Assembly (NCBI GenBank): GCA_030220185.1 | Contig: JASPKZ010003844.1 | Span: 1,967,001 to 2,031,000 of the forward strand | Direction: 5' to 3' | From: Diploptera punctata | Taxonomy: Eukaryota > Arthropoda > Insecta > Blattodea > Blaberidae | Length of the DNA: 64,000 nt | Part shown: piece by piece, positions 1-11,019 of the stretch | Layout of the letters: each line of letters opens with the position of its first letter | Position numbering within the stretch: the first letter of the stretch is position 1 | Position numbers and translations under genes: made by a program | The notes under the pieces: generated by a model | Told to the model about the DNA's origin: nothing | Database searches by the model: none | The model's input: only the letters and a program-made list of their open reading frames with translations

Positions 1-345
1 GCGCGTCAGGCCTAGAAGTCCCTTGGCCTAACATCCGGCTGATGGTCTCATGTCCACATGTGTTAATCACAGAGGTAGACTATCATAAGCCAGTGTAGGG
101 ATGACGTGGTAAGCATGTCGAGTCCCCCAGCGTTATATCTGGTGTTCTCAACCTGGAGTCGCTCTTATTGTAGCTACCCAAATGCCCCACGATGGTGGAT
201 GGGCACCGACATTTGTCTTATAAGTGAATAAAATTCTGACAAAAAACCTCACCCAGGAAATTTGATGCGACCGGGATTCGAATCCGGGCTGCTGCTTACG
301 AAGCAACGACATTATCCCGAAATCGCAACTGTGGACTACATTCAT
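1..345 (-). repeat. SINE-E copy, tRNA-derived (left end may be cut by window)
   Basis: A tRNA-like head lies at the right end on the minus strand, with a B-box-like ggattcgaatccc near 275-290. The body shares blocks with copies at 5027-5282 and 56560-56790, such as gttaatcacagagg and the stretch around gatg(g/c)tggg(t/g)g. The three copies are strongly diverged, so this is an old family. The open reading frame across it is not considered a gene. Confidence 0.6.
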
Positions 346-448
346 AAATTAATTAATTTTAATCTCACTCTTCGGATAATTGCAAGTTAGATATATTCAA
401 ACTTAAATTCTACCCCCCTTAAAATAATTACAATACTTCATATACATC

Positions 449-660
449 CACAGTAATTCTGACCGAGGGCAGGTCATTCACTGCAATCATAGCATTTTCA
501 TGCTATGTTTTGCAGCTTTACTAGGGAATTGTAGGTGTGGTAGCTTCCCGTTGCTTTCCACACTGATGAAGGATGATGGTGATGGTGATGATGATGATAA
601 TGAGAAGGATAATGATGATGATGGTCATATGATTTCAGGGACCGATACTTCATATAAAAT
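449..660 (-). repeat. SINE-A copy, tail variant A, 5'-truncated
   Basis: In minus orientation this carries the SINE-A tail: gggcaggtcattcactgcaa, the atgctatg block, then gggaattgtaggtgtggtag and ccgttgctttccacac, followed by a GAT-rich stretch and cagggaccgata. The tRNA-like head seen in the full copies at 22966-23293 and 47924-48256 is missing. An open reading frame at 500-820 is an accident of this repeat. Confidence 0.8.
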
Positions 661-1634
661 ACTCAATAGAAACATGGCAATTGTAAGAAAACAATACAAT
701 TATATTAATTTAGTCCCAATGAATGATAAAGTGTTTTTATTGATATATAAATATATATACTTCAAAATTAATGAGGAAATTAAGAATATCATCGAAATAC
801 GAACAGATATTTCGAAGTAGTGAGTATCAACTTTTGTTGTGTTCTAAACAGAAAAGGGTATGTGGGTTAATACTCTTTTAATATTTAAAGGGATACGACT
901 ACGACAGACTCGCATACACGTTTTACTAGCAGAGTGTTTCCCCTGGGAATAACGACCTTATATTTCTTTTCTAGAATTATCAATTGAACATTTGGGGAAA
1001 CCGTAAAAATACGCCAAGCTCATTTTAAAATTCAGGTAAAGAGCGTCCTCAGAGAGCAATATGGAGTCAGTCGTGAAAAAAAAAAAGAGCACAGATACGC
1101 CTACCGACCCTCGCACAATTTAATTCACATCGTTTCTCTGATTTACATCCAAATCTTCCAGTTCATCGATCCGTGGGCAGCAAACTTTTTACGTATTTTC
1201 AAAAACATTATTTTAAACAATTGTAAAAGGTGCTACTAAACGACTTGTAGTTTATTCAAAATTTACAACCGAACTTTAAAATGTTTTATTTAGTGTAATT
1301 ATAAAGTTTCTAGAAATTAATTAACATAAATTAGGATTTATGTTATTGTCAGTATGTGGAAAATATCTCAGAATTCTGGATCAAAGTAGTACAGATCAGA
1401 AATATGTTAAGATGCCCAGGAGAAAGAACCGCAGTTCACAATCTTCTAAGTAAGAGACGAAATTGAGGGAACATATGAAATGAAGACAGAGGAAACGTCC
1501 CCTTTACAATATTATTTCCTCCACCCAACACACTCGATAATTACATTTGTCAAAGACACATTTGTCACAAGAGCTAATTTGAAATGTTTGCTTATGTTTC
1601 CCATGTTCTTATACACAGCCGTAAAATTAATTAA
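661..1634. other. AT-rich, no recognisable feature
   Basis: No coding similarity, tRNA box or terminal repeat was recognised. An A-rich stretch near 1078-1086 and scattered AT runs are all that stands out. Confidence 0.4.
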
Positions 1635-1694
1635 TACATAACAGTAATAATAGTAGTAATAATAATAATAATAATAATAACAGTAATAATAGTA

Positions 1695-1742
<48 letters not shown>

Positions 1743-1754
1743 GTGATAATAGAA

Positions 1755-1796
<42 letters not shown>

Positions 1797-2112
1797 GCGA
1801 CATTAGTATAAATAAATAATAATAATAATAATAGTGATAATAGAAGTAATAATAATAATAATATAAATAATAATAATAATAACAGTAATAATAGTAGTAA
1901 TAATAATAATAGTAGTGATAATAGAAGTAATAATAATAATAAATGCGACATTAGTATAAATAAATAAATAATAATAATAATAGCGATAATAATAATAATA
2001 ACCGTAATAATAATTGTGATAACAGTAATAATAATATAATTACAATAATAATTATAATATAATTGTAATAATTTTAATGATAATAATAATAATAATAATA
2101 ATAATAATATGA
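1635..2112. repeat. Compound (TAA)n microsatellite
   Basis: About 480 bp of interrupted TAA/TAG/CAG repeats. It directly abuts the 3' end of the minus-strand LINE-A copy starting at about 2120, so it probably grew from that element's TTA-type tail. A block containing aaatgcgacattagtataaa occurs twice (about 1793-1812 and 1940-1959), which shows an internal duplication of roughly 147 bp. Confidence 0.9.
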
Positions 2113-2119
2113 TTAACTA

Positions 2120-3240
2120 ACTAACTCACTGGCACTATCGAACTCGTAGGTTCATGGCCGCGCGGGCATAAGCTCTCATATATCCCTATCCTGAGCCTAT
2201 GTTTTCCAATCATTCCCTGTATAATCTACTTCCCTCAAAGCATAGTTAATGCTATTCTCGCACCTCATTCTTGGTCTACCAACTGGACGTTTTCCCTCTG
2301 GCTTTCCTACAAGAAGCTACCATGCAAGTCTTTCATTCCCCATACGTGCAACATGTCCTGCCCATCGCAGTCTACGAGACTTAACTGTTCTTATTATATC
2401 TGGCTTCCTATAAAGACCATGTAGTTCATTGTTTGTGGTCTTCTCCATTCACCTGTTTGTTCATCTCTCTTTGGTCCAAAAGTTTTCCTAAGTATTTTTT
2501 TCTCAAATACTTGTAATCTCCTTTCCTCCCTTAAAGTAAGAATCCATGTTTCGCATCCATATAATATAACTGATAGAATAATAGTTTTATATATTTTCAG
2601 TTTAACGTTTTTTGAATGGAGTTGGCACATCAAGAGTCTCTGCAATGCATAATAGCACGCAATTCCAGAATTGAGCCTATGTTTAATTTCTTTGTGCATC
2701 TCATTCCTATTTGTGATTATTGTTCCTAGGTATTTGAATTCAGCCCCTTCCTCAAAATTTCCCTCATTTGTCATTAGCTGTCCATTTCCATTATATAATG
2801 TATTTCTACGTGTGATCATATATTTAGTTTTGTTGATATTTACTTCCAGTCCTAATTTCTTAGTGTTACTCAATAGTGTGTGCGTGTTGGCCTTTAGTAT
2901 CTCCTCGCTATCGGATAATAGAACTACATCATCAGCATAAACTAACAGCTTATTAATACCATTGAGTTGTAAGCCTTCTTCGTTCTCTAAAGATTTAATG
3001 GCATGCTCTAGTACAAAATTAAATAGTAGAGGAGATACTGCATCTCCTTGCTTCAACCCATTCTGGATTTCAAAAGTGTCCGAAAACTGTTTGCGTACAC
3101 GCACCCTACTCTTTGTGCCATTTAGACACATTCGTATAAGTCTAACTAACTTTTTAGGAATTCCGAACTCCAAGAGGATTCTATATAACTTCTCCCTCTT
3201 AATTGAATCATATGCTTTTTTGTAGTCTACATATAGTTGA
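2120..3240 (-). pseudogene. LINE-A reverse transcriptase C-terminal part, 5'-truncated
   Basis: The longest open frame (2394-3173, 259 codons) is the C-terminal half of a non-LTR retrotransposon reverse transcriptase. Visible motifs are GLKQGDAVSPLL at residues 39-50 and the catalytic YADDVVLL box at 79-86. After these come the thumb-like YLGTIITN block and the LYGCETW...REERRLQVFE block typical of arthropod endonuclease-RT LINEs. The conserved C-terminal tail continues to about 2120 but only after frame changes, and the N-terminal endonuclease is absent. Expected activity is target-primed reverse transcription, but this copy is dead. Related fragments lie at 24005, 28219, 31583, 37535, 49796, 58834 and 59763. 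The superfamily (RTE, Jockey or CR1-like) cannot be fixed by eye. Confidence 0.9.
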
Positions 3241-3835
3241 TGTACAGTACCATTATACCAATCGTGCTACATATAAATACAAATTATTGTTATGCGGTAA
3301 TTTTATCGACATATCAAACGAATGAATTCCAAAGGACTCAAAGAAATAAACATTTGAATTTTACAAAAATAAGAGTAAAGCACAAGCATAGATAATATAA
3401 AATAGATGTGTGAAGTAAAAAATTTTCAAAATTAGCAATCATTATTTCTCATGAAGATGAACTTTACTAAACAAGAAATCTTTAGATCAAGAATTTTAAA
3501 TTGCAAGGCGTCTAAGAGGACAAAACAAAGAAAAAAAGGGCACAACTTGGACAGAAGAGACAAAATAAGCCCTTAGACAGAGGATTATAATTAAGGACTT
3601 AAAAAAATAAAAAAAATAAATATAAGTACTTAGGATATTCCTATTTTGTCTTATTCACAATTGAAAAAAAAATATATGGTAATAATGACAATAAGGTAAC
3701 TTACTGATTAGTATCTTAGATTTTATTTTTCGTTTAATTTATTTTTATAATTACATTATATTTATTTTCATATTTATTTATATTCATATTAGAATGTACT
3801 CGTATTTATTGTGCTGTTAATTTTATTTCTTTTAT
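3241..3835. other. AT-rich, nothing recognised
   Basis: Very AT-rich with homopolymer runs. No element ends, boxes or coding similarity were seen. Confidence 0.35.
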
Positions 3836-3993
3836 TAGGGACCTACTATTATTAACTCCTGGATGCAAGAAAGTAGAACTGGAATGAGAACAAGCGGACT
3901 GGAGGACATGTAGTGGATGGATAGAGACGAGTGGAGAAGAAAAATAAAACTTTAGGCACAGGAATATGAAACATTAAAATTTTGTACATAAAA

Positions 3994-4027
<34 letters not shown>

Positions 4028-4046
4028 GTTATTATTATTATTATTT
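3836..4046 (+). repeat. LINE-B 3' end with (TTA)n tail
   Basis: Matches the 3' ends at 27950-28162 and 57195-57420. The frame reads SWMQESRTGMRTSGLED-like residues, then gtggatggatagagacgagt and aaaataaaactttaggcaca. It closes with a (TTA)n tail at 3993-4046. Confidence 0.75.
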
Positions 4047-4581
4047 TAATTTAATCTATTTTCCATTTACACATTTAGTGTTTTATTTGCAATATTGTAA
4101 TTATATAATATAACATTTATACATTCTACTTGAGTCGAAGAGATTAGGATTACCTCTTGTCCATGAGATTAAATAAATAGATACTAAATCCTTATAGATA
4201 CTACAAAATATGTTTAAATATATGTTTCATTTTCAGCATATGTTACTTAACACCGGTAAGCCAATAAAGGTTTTACGCATCATGGGTTCAAGATTATTTT
4301 ATGTCATTATTTTCAAGAAGAGTTAAATTCTATTACCAGGCTTCACCGCTCTTAGCTCACTGTGGGGACTTCATTTTCCCCTTTTAACTCATTTGCGTTC
4401 ATACAATTTACTGCGGATAGAGGTTGCTTGGACGTAAAATGGCCAGGAGACCTCGAGAAATCTTCATTTATGAGCTCCCACATATATAAATGGGAAAGGA
4501 GATTTTATTTATTTATGGTTGGTCGTCTATGGATTAGAATATGGTGATTTAGATTTTTTTTAAATCTTATATAAAATATGA

Positions 4582-4922
4582 TCGGCCGCGGTGGACTAGT
4601 GGTTATGCTCCTTGCCTCTGGTCTCGAGGGTCGCGGGTTCAAACCCGGCCGGGTAGATGATTTTAGGATGGAAAAATCCAAGGAGCAAGTCATCCGGGAG
4701 GGACTTTAAGCCGTGGGTCCCGAGTCTGAACATTTTCAGGCTCGTAAAAAATCCTTAAGCTTGAATGAAAAGGCATCTAAGTAAAATTTACCGAATTTTC
4801 CCGGACCACTCCAATTACAACTATACCAAAAACAAGTGTAACTAAATTAGTATGATTCAAATTCTTCCCTGCAGGGGTAAAACGCCTAAATATCTGTTAA
4901 GGGAAACATGGGCTTACAAGAA
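4582..4922 (+). repeat. SINE-B, complete with 14 bp target-site duplication
   Basis: The tRNA-like head has an A-box region (ggtggactagtggttatgc) and a B-box (gggttcaaacccggcc). The tail ends near gggaaacatgggcttacaag. It is flanked by identical 14-mers, tatataaaatatga, at 4568-4581 and 4923-4936, which fixes the boundaries and shows LINE-type retroposition. Compared with the copies at 52335 and 62206 it lacks about 50 bp in the middle of the body. Confidence 0.92.
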
Positions 4923-5026
4923 TATATAAAATATGACAAGTGTTTCAACTACATGTTACTAAAAATGTATTCTTGTTATATTGGAATTATTAGAGTGTGA
5001 AAATTTATCAAAAACAAACTCCATAG

Positions 5027-5282
5027 CGCGACAGGCCTACAAGCTCCTTGGCTTATCAGCCGATTGCTGTCCTCACATTAGTGTTAATCACAGAGGTCAG
5101 CATATCGGGTCCTCCAGCCGTTACAGCTGTCTCAATATAGTCGCTACTTATTGAAACTAACGAAGTTCCTCAGGATGTTGGGTGGACACTGGTCCCATTA
5201 GATCGATATTCCACGAGAAAATTTCTTCCCCCACGGAGGCCCAAGGAATTTCGCCTTCACCACTCGGCTACGGCGCAGGACA
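5027..5282 (-). repeat. SINE-E copy
   Basis: On the minus strand the head begins with an A-box-like gtagccgagtggtgaaggcg. The body shares gttaatcacagaggt and the (a/c)tcaggatgttgggtgga-type block with the other SINE-E copies (1-345, 56560-56790). Confidence 0.7.
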
Positions 5283-5479
5283 AAAAAAAGTGATCAAACA
5301 GTGGGTAATTTATCAATAAATTATTTTTTTATTGACAAATAATTCCTTCAGGCCACTTTCTCACAGTAATTATTTTGCCCTAGGAAATTACGAACTTTGG
5401 AATAATTTTCGAATATTTCTGATACTGATCTGCATTTATTATTTACCTATCTATCTATCTATAATGACGTAGCCCATTG

Positions 5480-5858
5480 TTGAGCCATAAACTCTCCTTT
5501 GTAAGGAGTTACTAGACCAAATTAATTTATAGTTACCTTATTTACTCGTAGATGTCATGGATGACACGCGGTCATCACACCGACCCAATGAGACATCTAA
5601 CTGGTAACTACAGTAAGATATTACCAGGACGATGATGTCGGTAAGTTTTACTTAGAGGCCTCTTTATTCAGACTTATGGATCTTTTACGAGCCTGATAAT
5701 CTTCAGACTCGGGACCCATGGCTTGAAGTTCCTCCTGGAGGACTTTCTACTTGGATTTTTCCATCCTAAAAAACCCATCTACCCTGGCCAAGTTTGAACC
5801 CGCGACCCTCGAAACTAGAGGCAAGGAGGATAACCACCAGTCCACCGCGGCAAACATA
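5480..5858 (-). repeat. SINE-B, diverged copy
   Basis: The minus-strand head at the right end contains gtttgaacccgcgaccctcg. The body includes cagactcgggaccca and acttagaggcctcttt, and the distal part at 5500-5640 is recognisable but worn. It is much older than the 4582 copy. Confidence 0.85.
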
Positions 5859-6464
5859 TTCATTATTTAACCGAACAATAATTTTAGGATATTCTTCTGT
5901 TGTTATTTCTTTCAACTGTAATGATAATTTTAGGTTCTTCTACTATTCATTATTTTATTTTCGGAACCATTAACTGTTTTATGTGTTCTGCACTACTGTT
6001 ATACTGCTGGCGTTAGTACTGTGTACGTTGTAATAAAAAGAAGAGTCTATTTCATCATACACTCTAATGCATGAACAGGTCAGCAATGTATCTCTGGAAT
6101 CAACCTGCCGATGCAATAAAAGTACTTAAAAACAATAAATTCATGGACTTGCTTTAGAAGAACATGGGATAAGCAACAGCAAAATAATAATGGTTAGTCT
6201 TTATACAGTGAGATCAGTATAGTAGTGGACGGCAGACGTGGGGCTAGTGCTGTGCGATAACGAAGGCTTACACGTGCAGGCACGTGCTCTGACTCAGCAG
6301 TTTATGAGTACATCCAACGCATTCACAGTCAGCTAGTGTACCTCGAGTAGATAAGGTGCTTGATCGCTTTTCCTTGTGAACTGAATGGCGTGTGTATAAT
6401 GTAAACTGGATAACGTATATAGGCCTATAACGTATTTCAATTTTAAAATTTGTATCTTAAATAA
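5859..6464. other. Unassigned flank, possibly 5' part of a TIR transposon
   Basis: Nothing is recognised in the first 350 bp. From about 6210 the base composition is less AT-rich (ggcagacgtggggctagtgc, acgtgcaggcacgtgct). A gtataatgtaaactgg motif near 6390 resembles gtaaactgtataatgg just before the transposase fragment at 7192. The two parts may therefore be one element split by LINE-C1. Confidence 0.3.
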
Positions 6465-7130
6465 GAACAGAATTACAGAAGAATATGGATTAAAGATATC
6501 TACAGAAAAAACAAAAATTATGGCATTTCAAGGTGTAGATCCTGTCAGAAGTAAAATTGTACTGGACAATAAAATTTTGGAGCAGGTGAATAATTTTACA
6601 TATCTAGGATGCAATATCTCATATGAAGAAGAAAAGGATGTAAATGCAAAAATATCTAAATTTTTAAGAATTTTAGGGTTAATAAATTCTATCTTCAAGC
6701 CACAGTTAGTCCAAAAGCATTCAAGACTGAAAGTGTATAAAACACTGGCTCTTCCAACTCTTTTGTATGGTAGCGAAGTATGGACGTTGAAACAGAAGGA
6801 TATACAGAGACTTAGATCTGCTGAAATGAGATATCTTCGGAGGACTGCAGGATACACACTACTAGATCACAAAAAAAATGAAGACATCTTAGAAGAATTA
6901 CACATGGAATCTTTAGAAAACAAAATTTCTGATTATAAGTCAAGATGGATACAACATGTTCATCGAATGGAAGATCACAGAATACCCAAACTAATGCTAA
7001 GATATCAACCTGCAGGAAGAAGAAGACCAGGACGTCCACTCAAAAGACTTCTGGATGGTGTTTCTCTTGAGGCCGAAACAGGTCAACAAATGGCCTAAAT
7101 TCGTGAATGTACTATGATGATGATGATGAT
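6465..7130 (+). pseudogene. LINE-C1 RT C-terminus, young 5'-truncated copy
   Basis: An open frame at 6520-7098 (192 codons) carries the post-catalytic RT region. It has FTYLGCNISYEEEKD, then LPTLLYGSEVWTLKQKD, a KNEDILEEL helix, and the C-terminal RRRPGRPLKRLLDGV block, ending at a stop followed by (ATG)n. It is nearly base-identical to 19655-20425 over the shared part, with about five differences noticed. The catalytic YADD/FADD part is lost by 5' truncation. The sequence atctta on both flanks may be a short target-site duplication. Confidence 0.9.
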
Positions 7131-7191
7131 CTTAAAAAACATAAGTGTAAAGTGAATCACGTGTGTATGAGTGTAAAGTGTAAACTGTATA

Positions 7192-7378
7192 ATGGCTAAT
7201 ATTTTTTCTACTGAACAACATGTATTTATTTATGATCAATATTTGTTAACTCAGTCTGCCAGCCAAGTACGAAGTCGTTTTGAAACACGATTCCCGGGTG
7301 TAAAAATTCCGTCACGTTCATAATATGTACAACAAATTTTATAAAGAGGTGTCAAAAATGTATGGACAACGAAGGTGA
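7192..7378 (+). pseudogene. Transposase N-terminal fragment (DUF4817-like HTH), frameshifted
   Basis: ATG at 7192 opens 43 codons ending TAA at 7321. Residues such as STEQHVFIYDQYLL, QVRSRF and RFPGVKIPSRS fit the DUF4817 helix-turn-helix found at the N-terminus of insect Tc1/mariner-group transposases. A +1 shift continues the match as YNKFYKEVSKMYGQ to about 7378, so a small indel has broken the gene. It is too short for the RG[k/r] extension track. The TIR elements at 8865 and 16576 carry matching C-termini of this class. Confidence 0.6.
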
Positions 7379-7551
7379 ACAGTTCCAACACCTGCTTCAA
7401 TAAAGTTATAAAGTACGACAATTTGTAAAAAGTTACGAAAATGTGTGTTATTGTATCATCGCGATCTTACGCTGTCCGTTCCCCGCCGCAAGCGCGTCAG
7501 CAGTGTATAGTTAAATCCCCGCGTCTGCTGTCCAGTGCCATACTGATCGCA

Positions 7552-8057
7552 CTGTACAATAAAAATGAGTGTCTGTGAGTCTGTCTTATTATGACTCAAA
7601 ACTATTTGACCGATTCGAATGGGAGTTTTTACCATCATTTAGAGATTTTTTAGACAATAAACATGTATAACATATAACCGTACATACTAAAGATGCACTA
7701 AATAACATAGCTTTTTGGACGCTTAAATGACTTACGCTGCCTAAACCATAACAAATACACCAAATTAATGTATACAGAATTGAATATCTCAAAAAAATTC
7801 TACAAAAAAGTTTGCGACAGCATATGTCTATCTTTCATGGATAACTCACAATAACCGTTTTTGTCTTTCAGCTTATTGATGCCAAGAAGATCGGGATAAG
7901 TAGATTACCGGGCAACGCCGGTAATCAGCACTGGGTTTCTAAAAATAATTACGATATAAATATATACCCGTAATTATTTATCTTTTTTACTTAATCAACT
8001 AAACATAAAAACATTTAATTTATTTAGGCGTAGGAGCGCATGCCGGGTATTAGCTAG
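7552..8057 (+). mobile_element. Non-autonomous Helitron, copy 1
   Basis: It ends in ctag (8054-8057) followed by T, preceded by a short hairpin (ggcgt ... atgcc). The 5' region reads aaaaatgagtgtctgtgag and then an accgattcgaatgg-like block typical of insect Helitron left ends. The body shares acgctgcctaaaccataac and ggataactcacaataac with 25710-26199 and, inverted, with 39908-40785. The exact left base is uncertain. No Rep/helicase is encoded. Confidence 0.8.
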
Positions 8058-8864
8058 TATTTTATATATTTGTAATTTTTATGGATCATATAGGATGGAA
8101 ATATAACTAGTTTATACATTAATATTAGAAGTACCATGAAATATGAAGCATATTTTTATAATAACCATGTTTATCGTTTGGGACATTTTTTTTACCCTTA
8201 ATAAAACTATTTAGCTGCATGATCATTTTTTTTAATTCACTGCATAATTTGAACTAAGCAAATAGTGAGGTAACTTCTTTTAAAAAATGTTGAAAATATT
8301 TAATAACTTTTCCTTTAATAATGATGGTGTTGGAGATACTTTTCTCACGGAAGTATGTTTAGTTAAGTAATTTGCACTTGGGGAAGTATATACTGTACCT
8401 ACAAGTTTAAAATGCTCAGCTTAGGAAACGGTAAGTACAGCATCAGACACAACAAGTTAAATTAGTTAACTGGTGCCAGCAGTTGTTCCCGATATTGCTC
8501 AGTATAACACTTATGAACAACACGAGGTTCAACGCTCTAACTTCTAACGCTCCAAGTTTCTACACCGGCTATCATTTCTAATTTATCCGAAATTATCAAT
8601 GTTATACGGATTTCCTCTGCAACTACTCAATTTTAACTTGTAAACTAGGAAACCCTTACTTATTTTTAACGAGTAACAAGGAAACAATTCAAACGTAAAT
8701 CCAGTTCTAATATTAGCTTTAATGCCACGACATTTCCCCCATGATGAAAATAGACCACGATAACTAAATGGGAGTCAAAAGTAGCAAAGTTTAAATAAAA
8801 TGAAGCAAGAATAAAACAAATATGGGTGTATCTGGTTTTAATTCTCATAACTTTTTTCACTATA
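8058..8864. other. AT-rich, nothing recognised
   Basis: No coding similarity, tRNA boxes or inverted repeats were noticed. It separates a Helitron from a TIR transposon. Confidence 0.35.
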
Positions 8865-9681
8865 CAGAGTGTTTCTAAATTAGACCGACAAACTTTCGGA
8901 CCAGATAAATAACCTTCGTTGAAGGATATTTTGTTAAGGAACCCATGGCCTGCGACGCTTCGTTTCAGTGCTAGAGGGATCTTGCAGGAAAGGTTTGAAG
9001 GAAACGGATAAACACTCCTTTCAGTACAAGAGAGGTTGCCATTGCTACTATCGCTTGGTTTGTTTACTTCCGAAGCTCAGTAGCATTCGGCATCAACTAC
9101 AGCAAGTTTATTTTCATCCATTGGTACGATCTGTTGGCAATCTGACAGCTACATTTGCGCTCGTTGGGTAGCTATTGGTGCGACCACTGCCTGGCCGGCA
9201 TGCTAGTCTGACCTGACCTGCTATATTTATTTTTGTGGGGCTACATGAAGGCAATGGTGTATGCAACCAATATCGACTCTGAAGAAGATCTTGTAGCACG
9301 CATTGTCAGCGCAGCAGCTGAAATAAGGGAAACTTCTCGCATCTTTGGAAGGCTACGACAAAGTATGGCACATCGGTGCATTGTTTGTATGGATATCGAT
9401 GGACGTGTGTTGTGAGGACACAATAAACTGGATCCATCTTGACAATGCAATACTGTATTTTTTTTTAGAATTACCTACATTTTGTTTCTGTTGTCTGTAA
9501 AGTATTATGTGACACAAACGACTTGTTATTTGCACTTACCTACTTCCTTCTACCCCTTCCTCTAAGACCTCTCTTGCACTGAAACGAAACGTCACAGCCT
9601 ATAGGTTCCTTAACAAAATATGATTCAATGAAAATTACCTAACGATCCCAAAGTTTGTCGGTCTAATTTAGAAACTCCCTG
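8865..9681 (+). mobile_element. TIR transposon with long (about 130 bp) inverted ends, TA target
   Basis: The left end cagagtgtttctaaattaga is mirrored at the right by the complement of tctaatttagaaactccctg. Similarity continues inward for about 130 bp, including tttgttaaggaacc and acg(c/t)ttcgtttcagtgc. TA dinucleotides flank both ends, as in the IS630/Tc1/mariner superfamily. The centre holds a broken transposase C-terminus. The element is about 817 bp and cannot be autonomous. Confidence 0.88.
9120..9418 (+). pseudogene. Transposase C-terminal remnant
   Basis: The frame from 9233 reads MWGYMKAMVYATNID, then SEEDLVARIVSAAAEI and a final helix, stopping at 9413-9415. Just upstream, in the same frame as FLWGYMK, PDL is visible, matching the SPDLTPLDFFLWG block that holds the last catalytic aspartate in this transposase class. 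The first D of PLD is not preserved. Frame breaks separate the rest of the DDE/D core. It is homologous to the minus-strand remnant at 16770-17040. Confidence 0.8.
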
Positions 9682-9714
9682 TATAAAAACTATAGGATAT
9701 ACAAATATATATCA

Positions 9715-9960
9715 TAATGTGGATAGATAAATGGATCCCACGGCAGGTCTCACGAGACCCTTGGGATAGTAGGACGTTAAGGCTCCCACTTTAATAAACA
9801 TTCGGCACGGTGGGCCATGGTGCCACCAGAGGATTTTGACCAGTTTAAAAATCCGTCTCCATCGGAACTCGTACCCCCGACCTTCCGTCTTGTAGCGTAT
9901 TGTCTTAATCAAGTACGTTATGACATGCACCCAATGTGAATATGAGCGTAAATACATTTC
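9715..9960 (-). repeat. Possible old tRNA-derived SINE, single copy
   Basis: On the minus strand a tRNA-like stretch with gtacgagttccg (weak B-box) lies near 9860-9900, and the body includes ggtgccaccagagg. No second copy was found in the window, so family status is unproven. Confidence 0.3.
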
Positions 9961-10084
9961 ATAAGGTGATGATCAAGTTTTTGAAAATTGCATAAAATCG
10001 GAAACAAATTTACACAAATTCAACAAGGTATTACGGGTACTGTAATTCTGTAAATTCGATTTTGGATTTCATTAAATGTAAGCA

Positions 10085-10290
10085 ACTAAAATGGTAAAAG
10101 CACGTATTACAACATATTGGAAGAAAGACAGAAATTGACAATATTAGAATGGACTCCGCCATAAAGAGAGACTGGGATGAGGCAGAAAGACATACTTACA
10201 CAATGCAAGAGAAGGGATTCAAATGGGAACAAATGAAAACGCAGATAAATAAGATGTTAAATTATAACCTGAATATACATGTTTAATTTT
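10085..10290 (+). repeat. Possible LINE 3' remnant
   Basis: One frame reads NMDSAIKRDWDEAERHTYTM, reminiscent of LINE C-terminal tails (…DRDKWR…), but no other copy supports it. Confidence 0.25.
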
Positions 10291-11019
10291 TATTAATATT
10301 TTACTTTATTCGATAGAGAAATCTTAAATGACAGATCAAAAACGTACAAACTTTTATTTTGTACCATACATACTTTTTTAATTCGTAATTTAAACAATAT
10401 TAGTGTAGCGTCGCAACGAAAATGTCTTCGGTTAAAATATGTGGTAGTCCAAGTAATGCAATTCACATCAATTCTTATGGGAGCTTTACTTCTGCGAATT
10501 TCTAGGAACGGCCACTGTCTTCACTTCTTGTATCTGTTGGTCTTCCTAACTCATGGTTCTCGCCTACATGAGCAGAGCAACTCGGCCTCGCTCTTCAGAG
10601 CAACGGGTTGATTACGTCTGCAGTAGACAAACGTCCACAATTTATAAAACGTTCATGAAATTCAACAGATAAAACTCTAATGGCCATGGCCATACACAAG
10701 GTCAAAGGATCTCAAACTTGGAAAAAATGAAACAACGAAGCGAGAAAAGAGGTCTGGTATTGACTGCTTCAAGTTCAAATAAAGAAAAACTTGCCCGAAA
10801 CGACCACAAGTTCTTGAAGATGGTAAGTGGAACACCCGTTGTCCTCTTGTCGCAATCGATTTGCTGAGAAGGACAAGAGTTGAGAGGAGTTCGTACAGTT
10901 TTCAGCAAATTTTCTTTTCAGTTGCGGCTGTTCTTGTTAAATCCATTGACCAAATTCGTATTTAACATATTTAAGATGCAACAAAAGGGCGGATACAACA
11001 AAAACTAAACAAATGTAAA
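10291..11019. other. Unassigned
   Basis: No recognisable coding sequence. The part at 10560-10620 (cctacatgagcagagcaact) is less AT-rich than its surroundings, without an assignable function. Confidence 0.3.

Noticed and set aside
1631..1951. Leu/Ile-rich membrane-like frame on the minus strand
   Set aside because: Entirely a translation of the compound TAA microsatellite.
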